Part shown: positions 1-8,529 of the stretch, piece by piece | How positions within the stretch are numbered: position 1 is the first letter of the stretch | How the letters are laid out: the number at the start of each line of letters is the position of its first letter | From: an uncultured Lachnospiraceae bacterium | GTDB lineage: Bacteria > Bacillota > Clostridia > Lachnospirales > Lachnospiraceae | Assembly: GCA_900315945.1 (NCBI GenBank) | Contig: ONAZ01000003.1 | Coordinates: 124,514-188,513 of the forward strand | Length of the DNA stretch: 64,000 nucleotides | Direction of reading: 5' to 3' | Translations under genes and position numbers: made by a program | The notes under the pieces: model-generated | Told to the model about the DNA's origin: nothing | The model's database searches: none | What the model saw: the letters and a program-made list of their open reading frames with translations, nothing else

Positions 1-1
1 T

Positions 2-412
2 ATTAAGAAGAACTACAAGAATAAGAAAAGGCAAGTAAAATCAAAGCCTCTACACTTTGTAACCAAGGATGGATATCACATTTATGTTGGAAAAAACAAT
101 CTTCAAAATGATGAATTGACATTTGATTTTGCAAAAGGAAATGATTGGTGGTTCCATTCTAAGAAAATTCATGGCTCTCATGTAATTGCAAAGGTTAAGG
201 ATAACGAAGAACTACCCGATCATATATTTGAAATCGCTGCTAATGTTGCTGCATACTATTCTTCTGCTCGCGAATCTAGTAAAGTAGAAATTGACTATAT
301 ACAGAAAAAGCATATAAAAAAGCCAAACACAGCTGTGCCTGGCTTCGTAGTATATTATACAAATTATTCAATTGTTGCAACTCCTAGTTTAGAAGAGGTC
401 AAGCTGGTTTAA
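2..412 (+). CDS. rqcH: RqcH/NFACT family protein, C-terminal part (5' end outside window)
   Basis: The reading frame is open from base 2 to a TAA at 410-412, so this is the C-terminal end of a longer gene that begins before the window. The visible 136 residues form an NFACT-R (DUF814) domain, recognised by the stretch DWWFHSKKIHGSHVIA near the middle and the closing GFVVYYTNYSIVATP. In the family this domain belongs to RqcH/FbpA-type proteins, which bind obstructed 50S subunits and recruit tRNA-Ala for alanine tailing in ribosome quality control. An internal TTG at 116 can be read as a start, but the domain continues upstream of it, so it is not the real start. The gene converges on recG with 18 bp between them and no clear terminator hairpin. 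Confidence 0.85.
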   Translation: MKKNYKNKKRQVKSKPLHFVTKDGYHIYVGKNNLQNDELTFDFAKGNDWWFHSKKIHGSHVIAKVKDNEELPDHIFEIAANVAAYYSSARESSKVEIDYIQKKHIKKPNTAVPGFVVYYTNYSIVATPSLEEVKLV

Positions 413-430
413 TATCCATATTCGATACTA

Positions 431-2440
431 TTATAAATATGCTCTGTCAAGTTCTTCGAAAGTATGTCCATCTTCTATGAGTTTCTCGATATCTGACTTT
501 GCTAGAGAAAAAAGCTCTGCATCATTATAAATATCTGCTAATTTAAAGTTAGCTTCTCCGGATTGGCGAATTCCCATTATATCGCCAGGTCCACGAAGCT
601 TTAAATCTTCATTTGCGATAAAGAAACCATCATTGCTGGAATTCATTATTGATAGACGTTTATTAATTTCAGAGCCTTCAGAGGAATCTATAAATATACA
701 ATAGCTTTGATAACTACCTCTTCCAACTCTACCTCTAAGTTGGTGAAGTTGTGCCAGTCCAAATCTGTTGGCATTTTCTATCATAATTGTAGTGGCGTTA
801 GGGTTGTTGACTCCCACCTCAACTACCGTTGTGGATATAAGAATATCAATTTCTCCTTTAATAAATCGCTCCATTACGTCATTTTTCTCATTTGGCTTCA
901 TTTTCCCATGAAGGACTTCAATTCTTATATTATTAGGCATATATTCTAGAAGTTTTTCTTTATAATCAAGAACATTTTCTGCTTCTGTAATCTCCTTTGC
1001 TTCCACAAGAGGACATATAATATATGCTTGATGGCCTTTTTTTATTTCAGACAAAATGTGTTTGTAAGAATTGGGACGCATATTCTCTTTCACAACACAG
1101 TTCTTAATAGGTAGTTTCGTCTTCGGGACGTCTTTTATATTAGAAATATTCATTCCCATATAAATAATCATAGAAAGGGTTCTTGGAATAGGCGTTGCAG
1201 ACATAACAATAGTAAAAGGATTATAACCCTTGTTACTTAGTGCTTCTCTTTGTTTTACACCGAATCTATGCTGCTCATCAGTAATTACTAACCCGATACT
1301 ACCAAATTCCACCTTGTCTTCAATTAAAGCATGTGTTCCAACAACAAATAATTGATTATTGTTATTTATTTCTTCAAGTATTTCTCTTCTTTCCTTTGCT
1401 TTAGTAGAGCCTGTAAGACATACAACTTTATAATCTAATCCAAATAATGTAATTAAATCCATAAAATCCTTGTAATGCTGTCTGGCAAGCACTTCTGTTG
1501 GCGCCATAATTGCCGCCTGATAGCCGTTTGAAACCATATAAAGCATGGAAAGAAAAGCAACAATGGTTTTTCCAGAGCCAACATCACCTTGAATTAATCT
1601 TTGGGTTACAAAAGGGGATTTAAAATCATTTAATATATCTTTTAAGGCCATTTTCTGACCATTTGTTAGTTCGTATGGTAACTTAGTTATGGCATTTTCA
1701 ACTATTTTTTCATTAGTTATTGAAAATGTGTTATCTATCTTAACCTCATTAGAATTATAATATTCAAGACTAAGGAGAAACTTAAATATCTCATCGTATG
1801 CCAGTCTTTTTCTTGCATTATAGTAATCATCTAAAGTATCTGGATTATGAATATGCTTTAGAGCATCATTAATGCCATAGAGATTATTATTTTTTATAAT
1901 TTTTTCTGGCAAATACTCTTCAAAAGTAACATTATTTAGAGCTTCTTCTACAGTTTTAATAATTAATTTATTAGATATCCCCTTAGTAACTGAATAAATT
2001 GGATAAGGTTTCTTACATAAGTTCTCGTATTCCCGAGGTTGATAGATTTCAGGCTGCTCCATTTTATATGTGCCATACTCTTCTATTAATTTGCCAAAGA
2101 ATACAAGAGGCGTATATGTATATAACTGATTTCTAATATATGGGGTTCTAAACCACACTAATTCTATTATAAGATTAGGCGTAAAGCCTTTTGCTAGAAC
2201 TATATCAAATCTTTTTGTTTTTTTTAGCATAGCATTAGAACGAAGTTCTAGTGTTATAGCTATTTTTTCTCCAACATGTTTAGATAAATCTTCTTCTTTA
2301 AGTGGCTCTTTATAGATATAATATGTTCTAGGAAAACGAAGGAGTATATCACCAACGGTGTATACTCCTAACTTATTAAGGCTCTTCGCCTTACTTTCTC
2401 CTATTCCTTTAATTGATGTTACTGATTCATTAATATACAT
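431..2440 (-). CDS. recG: ATP-dependent DNA helicase RecG
   Basis: RecG reverses stalled replication forks and branch-migrates Holliday junctions. The 669-residue protein has the usual family length. It begins with the wedge/OB region (SVTSIKGIGESKAKSLNKLG at residues 7-26). The helicase core follows, with Walker A GDVGSGKT at 285-292, the DEQH box at 388-391, and a C-terminal helicase half containing QLRGRVGRG. It is the last gene of a minus-strand run asp23-yloV-recG, with a 32-bp gap after yloV. This order is widely conserved in Clostridia. Nothing is missing or broken. Confidence 0.97.
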   Translation of the reverse strand: MYINESVTSIKGIGESKAKSLNKLGVYTVGDILLRFPRTYYIYKEPLKEEDLSKHVGEKIAITLELRSNAMLKKTKRFDIVLAKGFTPNLIIELVWFRTPYIRNQLYTYTPLVFFGKLIEEYGTYKMEQPEIYQPREYENLCKKPYPIYSVTKGISNKLIIKTVEEALNNVTFEEYLPEKIIKNNNLYGINDALKHIHNPDTLDDYYNARKRLAYDEIFKFLLSLEYYNSNEVKIDNTFSITNEKIVENAITKLPYELTNGQKMALKDILNDFKSPFVTQRLIQGDVGSGKTIVAFLSMLYMVSNGYQAAIMAPTEVLARQHYKDFMDLITLFGLDYKVVCLTGSTKAKERREILEEINNNNQLFVVGTHALIEDKVEFGSIGLVITDEQHRFGVKQREALSNKGYNPFTIVMSATPIPRTLSMIIYMGMNISNIKDVPKTKLPIKNCVVKENMRPNSYKHILSEIKKGHQAYIICPLVEAKEITEAENVLDYKEKLLEYMPNNIRIEVLHGKMKPNEKNDVMERFIKGEIDILISTTVVEVGVNNPNATTIMIENANRFGLAQLHQLRGRVGRGSYQSYCIFIDSSEGSEINKRLSIMNSSNDGFFIANEDLKLRGPGDIMGIRQSGEANFKLADIYNDAELFSLAKSDIEKLIEDGHTFEELDRAYL

Positions 2441-2472
2441 ATTATTTCCTTAAGTTATAACTGTATATAGTA

Positions 2473-4152
2473 TTATTCTACCGATGCAACATAATAATAT
2501 ACAGGTTGTCCACCTGGTTGAACTTCAACCTCAAGAGAATCAAAATCTTCTTCAACCTGCTTACCTAACTTGATAGCATCCTTTTCTTTCACTTCATCAC
2601 CATAATAAATGGTAATAATAGCTGTAGAATCATCAACCATTTCTTTAAGCATATCAATAAATACCTTATTCATATCCTTATCAACGGCAAGTATGCCAGA
2701 ATCTCCAATTCCCATATAATCGCCTTGAGATATCTCTTTATCATCAATTACAGTATCTCTAACAGCATATGTTACTTGACCGGTCTTAACATTCTTAATC
2801 TCTTCTTCCATACGACTTAGATTCTCATCAACAGACTGATCTGGAATAAAGTTAATAATAGCTGTAATTCCCTGTGGAATTGTCTTAGTTGGAAGAACAA
2901 TTACATTCTTATCTTCACATAAAGTTGCAGCCTGATTAGCAGCTAAGATAATGTTCTTATTATTAGGAAGAACGAATACATTCTTAGCATTTACTTTATC
3001 GATTGCAGAAAGTACATCATCTGTTGAAGGATTCATTGTCTGACCGCCTTCAATAATATAATCACAACCAAGCTCTTTAAATATAGAATTCATGCCATCG
3101 CCAATTGAAACAGATACAAATCCCATTTCTTTAGCAGGTTCATTATTTGCAGGCTTTTCTTCCTTCATAGAGTCTGTAGCATCAGCAATTTCAGATGCTG
3201 CCTTCTTACTAGACATACTTTTAATTGTCTTATCATATTCAGTCTGGATATTCTTAATATCAATTTTAGTTAGAACACCAAGTTCAAGAGCTTTATTAAT
3301 TACTACACCAAGCTCATCTGTTCTGATACTAACTGAAATCTCATCACCATTCCAATTAACTCTAACATGACCACCTTTAGACTCTAAGAATGACTTTAAT
3401 TCCTGTTCATTCTTATTAGTAAACTTCTTCTTAAGATTAATAACAAAATCAGTATGATATGTATATTGTTCTTCTTCAGGCGCAGATTCTTCTTTCTTAG
3501 AATCATCATCACCTATTGTAAGCTTAACATCCTTGCCAAGTAGATAATCATATCCACCTTGAAGTACGCATACAAGGCCTTGTCCTCCTGAATCAACAAC
3601 TCCAGCCTGCTTTAATACAGGAAGCATATCAGGAGTCTTAGATAATACTAATTCTGCCTCTTTTATAACTTCATCAACAAAATATACAAGATCATCTGTT
3701 ACTTCAACCATTTCTAAAGCCTTATCAGCAGCTCCTCTTGCAACTGTAAGAATTGTTCCTTCTTTAGGCTTCATAACAGCTTTATATGCAGTCTCAACAG
3801 ACTTTTGCATTGCTTCACAAAGGACATCTGTTGTAATTTCGTCGCATTTTCCCATTACTTTGCTAAATCCTCTAAATAACTGAGATAGTATTACACCAGA
3901 ATTTCCTCTAGCACCACGAAGAGAACCAGATGAAATAGCCTTTGCAAGGGTCTTCATTGTAGGATCTTCTAATTCACTAACAGCTTTAGCAGCTGACATA
4001 ATTGTCATGCACATATTAGTTCCTGTATCACCATCAGGTACAGGGAACACATTAAGTTCATTAATCCATTCTTTCTTAGATTCTAGATTATTTGCACCAG
4101 CTAGAAAAGCATTGGCAAATTGTGAAACAGTAATTTTATTGATTTCTTTCAC
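2473..4152 (-). CDS. yloV: DAK2/DegV domain protein, fatty-acid kinase FakA type (YloV)
   Basis: The 559-residue protein has an N-terminal DhaL (DAK2) nucleotide-binding domain, shown by VPDGDTGTNMCMT near residue 37 and GSLRGARGNSGVILSQLFRG near residue 76. A linker rich in Lys/Glu/Ala follows, then a C-terminal EDD fold. In Firmicutes this architecture is FakA, the ATP-binding subunit that phosphorylates fatty acids presented by FakB (DegV) proteins. No fakB is in the window. The gene sits 14 bp downstream of asp23, as in most Firmicutes, and is followed by recG. The link to fatty acids is from the family; the substrate here is inferred. Confidence 0.9.
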   Translation of the reverse strand: MKEINKITVSQFANAFLAGANNLESKKEWINELNVFPVPDGDTGTNMCMTIMSAAKAVSELEDPTMKTLAKAISSGSLRGARGNSGVILSQLFRGFSKVMGKCDEITTDVLCEAMQKSVETAYKAVMKPKEGTILTVARGAADKALEMVEVTDDLVYFVDEVIKEAELVLSKTPDMLPVLKQAGVVDSGGQGLVCVLQGGYDYLLGKDVKLTIGDDDSKKEESAPEEEQYTYHTDFVINLKKKFTNKNEQELKSFLESKGGHVRVNWNGDEISVSIRTDELGVVINKALELGVLTKIDIKNIQTEYDKTIKSMSSKKAASEIADATDSMKEEKPANNEPAKEMGFVSVSIGDGMNSIFKELGCDYIIEGGQTMNPSTDDVLSAIDKVNAKNVFVLPNNKNIILAANQAATLCEDKNVIVLPTKTIPQGITAIINFIPDQSVDENLSRMEEEIKNVKTGQVTYAVRDTVIDDKEISQGDYMGIGDSGILAVDKDMNKVFIDMLKEMVDDSTAIITIYYGDEVKEKDAIKLGKQVEEDFDSLEVEVQPGGQPVYYYVASVE

Positions 4153-4166
4153 TTGTTCGCCCTCCT

Positions 4167-4526
4167 TTAGTCAATTACACGAACGCCTTCAACGAACACG
4201 TTCATCTCTTTAACTTTCATTCCGGTAAACTCTTCTATTCTGTATTTTACGGTTTCCTTTAAATTATCAGTAACTGTTATTATGCTTACGCCATAAGATA
4301 CAATAACGTGAAAATCAAATGAAATCTCATTGTCACCGTTAATTACCACGTTGATTCCATGATTCAAATAATCCTTCTTGAGAAGTTTTACTAAACCATC
4401 CTTCATATTAACTGCAGCCATACCTACGATGCCAAAACATTCAACTGCTACAGCACCAGCATAAGTTGCAATAACATCAGTATCAATAACAACTTTTCCA
4501 AGCTTTGTTTCTATTTGTCCTTGCAT
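4167..4526 (-). CDS. yloU: Asp23/Gls24 family envelope stress protein (YloU)
   Basis: This 119-residue protein matches the Asp23/Gls24 fold: it starts with GKVVIDTDVIATYAGAVAVE, has the GIVGMA turn, and ends with VKEMNVFVEGVRV. Family members are small, membrane-associated or cytosolic proteins linked to alkaline or envelope stress, and their exact activity is not settled. It leads the asp23-yloV-recG run and is divergent from rpmB, a conserved neighbourhood. The ribosome site is GGAGG-like, just upstream of the ATG at 4526. Confidence 0.9.
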   Translation of the reverse strand: MQGQIETKLGKVVIDTDVIATYAGAVAVECFGIVGMAAVNMKDGLVKLLKKDYLNHGINVVINGDNEISFDFHVIVSYGVSIITVTDNLKETVKYRIEEFTGMKVKEMNVFVEGVRVID

Positions 4527-4721
4527 AATGAACCTCCATAAACGTTCTTTATTTTAATGCATAACACTATTACTAATTATATACGTTTTATAATAAAAAA
4601 CAACGAACTTTTATATTTTTAGAAAAAGTAACAAGTAAATTCTAAAAATGATTAATTAATTGTATATTTTTATATACTAAACTTTAATATATGGAAAAAT
4701 CAAAAAAAGTACATATTTTTC

Positions 4722-4750
4722 TTGTAAATTTCTACACCTTATGATAAGAT
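4722..4750 (+). promoter_or_regulatory. Probable sigma-A promoter of rpmB
   Basis: TTGTAA at 4722-4727 and TAAGAT at 4745-4750 are separated by 17 bases, the best housekeeping promoter spacing. They lie about 60 bases before the rpmB start. The rest of the 284-bp gap between asp23 and rpmB (4527-4810) is AT-rich, with no gene seen. Confidence 0.6.
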
Positions 4751-4810
4751 GTTCGTGTTGCGGTTTGCTTATGTATGCGAATCGAGTTTGATTTAAGGAG
4801 GAAAAGACAA

Positions 4811-4996
4811 ATGGCTAAATGTGCAGTTTGTGGTAAGGGAGCTCATTTCGGAAATAATGTAAGTCACTCACATAGAAAGTCTAACAGAATGTGGAAATCA
4901 AACATCAAGTCTGTTAAGTGTATGGTTAATGGAACACCTAAGAGACAATATGTATGTGCTAAGTGCTTACGTTCTGGAGCAGTTGAAAGAGCTTAA
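4811..4996 (+). CDS. rpmB: Ribosomal protein bL28
   Basis: The 61-residue protein MAKCAVCGKGAHFGNNVSHS... is bL28 of the 50S subunit. It is the zinc-binding (C+) form, with CxxC at residues 4-7 and a second CxxxC-like pair (VCAKC) near residue 52. The start is the ATG at 4811, with AAGGAGG at 4795-4801 in front. An in-frame ATG at 4775 would place that Shine-Dalgarno inside the gene and is rejected. It is monocistronic, with its own promoter and a strong terminator, divergent from asp23. Confidence 0.97.
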   Translation: MAKCAVCGKGAHFGNNVSHSHRKSNRMWKSNIKSVKCMVNGTPKRQYVCAKCLRSGAVERA

Positions 4997-5027
4997 TTCT
5001 TACTAAGAATTTAATATAAGAAATCAA

Positions 5028-5090
5028 AATACTTCGAACGAATTCTTTTCGACTAAAATGTCTTCAAAGAATTGTTCGAAGTATTTTTTT
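5028..5090 (+). terminator. Rho-independent terminator of rpmB, probably bidirectional
   Basis: AATACTTCGAAC at 5028-5039 pairs with GTTCGAAGTATT at 5074-5085. The pairing continues inward (AATTCTTT with AAAGAATT) across one bulged base, giving a stem of about 20 bp. It ends in a run of T at 5084-5090. On the minus strand the stem is followed by a shorter T run, so it may also stop the transcript arriving from the permease gene that ends at 5109. Confidence 0.85.
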
Positions 5091-5108
5091 GCCATTAATT
5101 AATGCTAC

Positions 5109-6569
5109 CTATCTCTTATCCTTATCTACGAATAATAACGAAATCATAGATGCAATACTAAATAGTAATATGAATATACCAAGATGAATCCAGTTCATAG
5201 CAATGTTTTGCTTGGTTGGTTCATATGCCTTATCATACATTGATTTAGCTGCTTCATCCTCAACACGAATCATAGTCTCATCTCTACCAACCTTGTCTAA
5301 GACTTTACCCAGATTAGTATGATATACGATAGTCTTACCCTTATAATTCTCTAAATCGCCACTCTCCTTAAGAGAATCTAATACTTCACCAATGGTCGTA
5401 TAGTATTTAACCTCTTTATTCAAGACATTACTGTTAGAATCCTTCAACATCTTAAGCGCCGCGCCTATTGTAACAGGCTCAATTAAAGTAGTATTCCTTA
5501 CATCACTAAGACTTTCATCATTTTGAATAAAGTTAAATACATCACCAACTGTAATTGGAGTGTTAGGAATAGCTGCTGTATTGTATTCTTTTGCTGTAGA
5601 GCTCTTAGATGCTTCATTTAAGGCTTTGCCAAGTGTTATTCTGTCAATTATAGTCTCGCCTCTAAGATCAGCAAATTCATCATCGCTTTGAACAATATCT
5701 GTTATCTCACGAACTGTCATTGTCTTACCAACTTGAGTTTCTCTTAACTCTTTAACGCTTTCGTTACTTTCATCAGATAACATATCAATTATTTCTTCAC
5801 CTGTAAGAGTTATATCGAATTCAACATCATCAACCATATCAAGCATATCAGTAATTGCTTGATATGGTAAATCATTAACATTTGTTTCGGCCGATATTAC
5901 TTTAAAACCTGGACTTGATATTGTAAGATACGTAAGTGGCTTAACTACATTAGGAAGCGCGAACAAACCACCAGAAAATATCAATTGAAAAATTAATACA
6001 AAAGGCATTATTGTCATAGCCGCTGTTGTATTCTTGACTAACGATGAAATAAATAGCGACAACATATCAGAAGCATATGTAATCAATAAAAATGTAATAC
6101 CAATATCAACGATTAACCATGGTGTTATAATTCCTTCTCCGTCGAAGTTAAATCCAACCAAGTAAAATGTAATAACAGATGCTAGTGACTGTAAAAAGCA
6201 AAGAAGCAACTGATAGATCATATGTGCAAGTATATACGAGTATATCTTCATTCCAGAACGATGCTCTCTCTTGATAACATCTCTCTCTCGACATATTACT
6301 TGAATTGAATTAAAAGAACCATTCCAAAGGCATACGCATACAAGAGCAAATCCTCCAGTTAAAGTTCCTTCTCTTGTAACACGAAAATCACCGCCTAAAG
6401 CAAATCCAACAAGAAGCGCAACAAGAACAGCCATTACAATCATTACCCAGTCATTCTGGTACTTTAACATTCTTATACATTTACCTAGATATATCTTGAT
6501 TTGTTCCATTCCGCCGGCGTGGCGAATCTTTAGTCCTATACTTTCATTAACATCATTTTTACTATCCAT
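5109..6569 (-). CDS. ABC transporter permease, ABCG/ABC-2 type, with repeat-containing extracytoplasmic domain (copy B)
   Basis: This 486-residue membrane protein has an N-terminal amphipathic segment and about five helices between residues 40 and 205. It shows the ABCG/ABC-2 traits CRERDVIKREHRSG (93-106) and LIFSGGLFALP. A soluble insert of about 250 residues precedes a last helix (about 458-480) and a short KDKR tail. The insert contains four related units of roughly 35-50 residues, each with a TIGE/LTGEE-like start, a DE-x-FAD-like middle and an ITLG-like end (about 252-285, 283-318, 337-375, 389-427). The gene overlaps its ATPase partner by 8 bp. A paralogue with five units lies at 12971-14614. 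The substrate is unknown; export is inferred from the fold. Confidence 0.85.
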   Translation of the reverse strand: MDSKNDVNESIGLKIRHAGGMEQIKIYLGKCIRMLKYQNDWVMIVMAVLVALLVGFALGGDFRVTREGTLTGGFALVCVCLWNGSFNSIQVICRERDVIKREHRSGMKIYSYILAHMIYQLLLCFLQSLASVITFYLVGFNFDGEGIITPWLIVDIGITFLLITYASDMLSLFISSLVKNTTAAMTIMPFVLIFQLIFSGGLFALPNVVKPLTYLTISSPGFKVISAETNVNDLPYQAITDMLDMVDDVEFDITLTGEEIIDMLSDESNESVKELRETQVGKTMTVREITDIVQSDDEFADLRGETIIDRITLGKALNEASKSSTAKEYNTAAIPNTPITVGDVFNFIQNDESLSDVRNTTLIEPVTIGAALKMLKDSNSNVLNKEVKYYTTIGEVLDSLKESGDLENYKGKTIVYHTNLGKVLDKVGRDETMIRVEDEAAKSMYDKAYEPTKQNIAMNWIHLGIFILLFSIASMISLLFVDKDKR

Positions 6570-7929
6570 TATTCGTCACCTCGGCATATTTTAATATATA
6601 ATCGTCAGCCAAGCCATCTCCACCTTCTTCAACTTGATTAATTCGCTTAACTATTTCTTCCATACGATCTCTTTCGAAGAATTTTCTTGCATCTTCTACA
6701 CTTCCATAATATGCAAGTCGACCAGTCCTTGTACTATCTTTTGCAAGTACAATAACATCATCAAATAAATCAATTACTCTATCAGGACTATGTGTAATAA
6801 CAATAACAATTCTTCCTGAATCGGCAACTTTTCTTAACCTTTCAAACAAGTCTCTTGCCATAACACCATCTAATCCTGAATCAGGCTCATCTAAGATAAA
6901 TAGCGATGGATTAGATAAATACTCAATAGCAATAGAAAGTCTCTTAATCTGACCACCTGATAAGGTGCCGACTAGATTATCCTTAACTGGAGTAAGCCCG
7001 AAGATATCCATTACTTCATCTGCGCGTTTATTACGTTCTTCTTTGCTTAGGTTCTTAGGAAGCCTAAGTTCCGCGTAATCTCTTACAGTCTTAATGACGC
7101 TATCCTTATTTCTCATCATCTGCTTTTGAGGAACAAAGCCAAGCTCATATATCATATTCTTATATTCAGAATACACATTCTTTCCTTCTAGAATAACTTC
7201 AGCATCAGCTTTCTCGTAACCGTTAACAGCGTTCAAGAAGGTTGTTTTACCAGCTCCAGAACCACCAAGGAGAAGAACCATGTGACCAGCAGGAATTGCC
7301 AAGTGAATATCTTTTAGAAGGTATTTCTTAGACTTAAGCAAACCACTCGCAACACGCTCGTTAAGGTTAACAGTAAGACCTTCTTTCATCACAGCAACAG
7401 ACCCGTGTCTAGCTAGCTTTTCCATTTCTTTTTGAAGGTCATCAACCCTGTATCTTGGTTGACAATTCTTATTGAGCGCCCAATAGAACATTACAATAAA
7501 ACGTGGTGAAACTGCTACATATACTATTCTCCACCACTTGCTTGCATCGTATAATTCGCGATAGCCTTCAAATATACGCCAATTATAAACAAAGAAAGGT
7601 ATAACAAGAACTGCATCAACAACTACAAAGATAGGCGTAATTGAACTGTAATCTTCAGCAGATAACACATGCCTAAAAATATTTCCTAATGCCATTACCA
7701 CAGCATTGATAAACATTAAAAAAGCATATACTCGTCCGTCAGACTCACAATTGGCACAACGAGCAAGTTCATATTCCCTGTACCAAGGAATAAGCGCAAT
7801 CCACCATTTTGATCCTGATTTCTTCAGCATTAAAGCTGCAGCAATAATAAATAAACTGATAATTATTATTGAAATAAAATTAGATGAATTGAAATATAAA
7901 CATAATATTACATCTAATACAAGTTCCAT
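6562..7929 (-). CDS. ABC transporter ATPase with N-terminal membrane domain (copy B)
   Basis: The first 155 residues form a four-helix membrane domain with the motif WWIALIPWYREYELARC (42-58), similar to DUF5684-type small membrane proteins. An ABC ATPase follows: Walker A GGSGAGKTT at 222-230, LSGGQ at 323-327, Walker B FILDEPD at 344-350 and the switch His at 380. Both the domain order and the Walker A position match the second copy at 14607-15974. It overlaps the permease gene by 8 bp, and its start shares one base with the ytfJ stop, so ytfJ-ATPase-permease look co-transcribed. All catalytic motifs are intact. Confidence 0.88.
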   Translation of the reverse strand: MELVLDVILCLYFNSSNFISIIIISLFIIAAALMLKKSGSKWWIALIPWYREYELARCANCESDGRVYAFLMFINAVVMALGNIFRHVLSAEDYSSITPIFVVVDAVLVIPFFVYNWRIFEGYRELYDASKWWRIVYVAVSPRFIVMFYWALNKNCQPRYRVDDLQKEMEKLARHGSVAVMKEGLTVNLNERVASGLLKSKKYLLKDIHLAIPAGHMVLLLGGSGAGKTTFLNAVNGYEKADAEVILEGKNVYSEYKNMIYELGFVPQKQMMRNKDSVIKTVRDYAELRLPKNLSKEERNKRADEVMDIFGLTPVKDNLVGTLSGGQIKRLSIAIEYLSNPSLFILDEPDSGLDGVMARDLFERLRKVADSGRIVIVITHSPDRVIDLFDDVIVLAKDSTRTGRLAYYGSVEDARKFFERDRMEEIVKRINQVEEGGDGLADDYILKYAEVTNNG

Positions 7930-8387
7930 TATTTAACTCCTTCAGCAACAGAATCGCTAACCATATCTCTAATCTCTTCAGCAGCAGCTTCTCTTGCTTC
8001 AGGGTCCTTACCCTTGTCACCATTAGCCTTAGCTTCTTTCTTATCTGCTATCTTATTAGCAAATCTATCAACAAAATCAGGAACCATATCAAGAATCTTA
8101 TCAATTCCTGAATGTGTAGATATATTCATAAGTCTAGTAGTTCCATTATGAATTACAATAACAGCGGAAGGTGTGAGTTTGCCTCCTACACCACCAGCAC
8201 CATTATTCTTTTTATCATCAGTAAGTGCTCCAGCAGCCATACCAAAGGATACATCAACAAGTGGTAAAATAACTGTATCATCGATTCTAATAGGCTCTCC
8301 CACTACAGTCTTAGTTGATAGAAATCCGTCCATTCCATCAAACATAGAACCCATTGTTGTCTTAAATACTTCATTATTCTTTTCCAT
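7929..8387 (-). CDS. ytfJ: GerW family sporulation protein YtfJ
   Basis: The 152-residue protein carries the GerW/YtfJ core GEPIRIDDTVILPLVDVSFG (residues 31-50), then a Gly-rich loop and LTPSAVIVIHNG. In spore formers YtfJ is a forespore protein needed for normal germination. The C-terminal 50 residues are charged and poorly conserved. A strong GGGAGGAG site precedes the ATG. In many Firmicutes ytfJ is next to ytfI (DUF2953). Here the ytfI-like gene is at 15985-16995, separated by the transporter pair and the activase. The spore role is from the family and not shown here. Confidence 0.9.
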   Translation of the reverse strand: MEKNNEVFKTTMGSMFDGMDGFLSTKTVVGEPIRIDDTVILPLVDVSFGMAAGALTDDKKNNGAGGVGGKLTPSAVIVIHNGTTRLMNISTHSGIDKILDMVPDFVDRFANKIADKKEAKANGDKGKDPEAREAAAEEIRDMVSDSVAEGVK

Positions 8388-8450
8388 AATATATCTCCTC
8401 CCAAAAATTTATTTTTCTTAAATTATTACGTTCAAAATCCACTAAAATAA

Positions 8451-8479
8451 AGTATAACATAGAAATAATTCAAATTCTA
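8451..8479 (-). promoter_or_regulatory. Possible promoter of ytfJ and the downstream ABC pair
   Basis: On the minus strand TATACT (8456 down to 8451) lies 17 bases after TAGAAT (8479 down to 8474). The -10 box is good and the -35 box is weak. It sits in the 142-bp gap between the activase stop and ytfJ, the only sizeable gap in this run. A separate transcript for ytfJ-ATPase-permease is therefore plausible. Confidence 0.35.
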
Positions 8480-8529
8480 CATTTTATACATACCTTTTGC
8501 GAAGTGAATAAACCATATTATGCTAATAT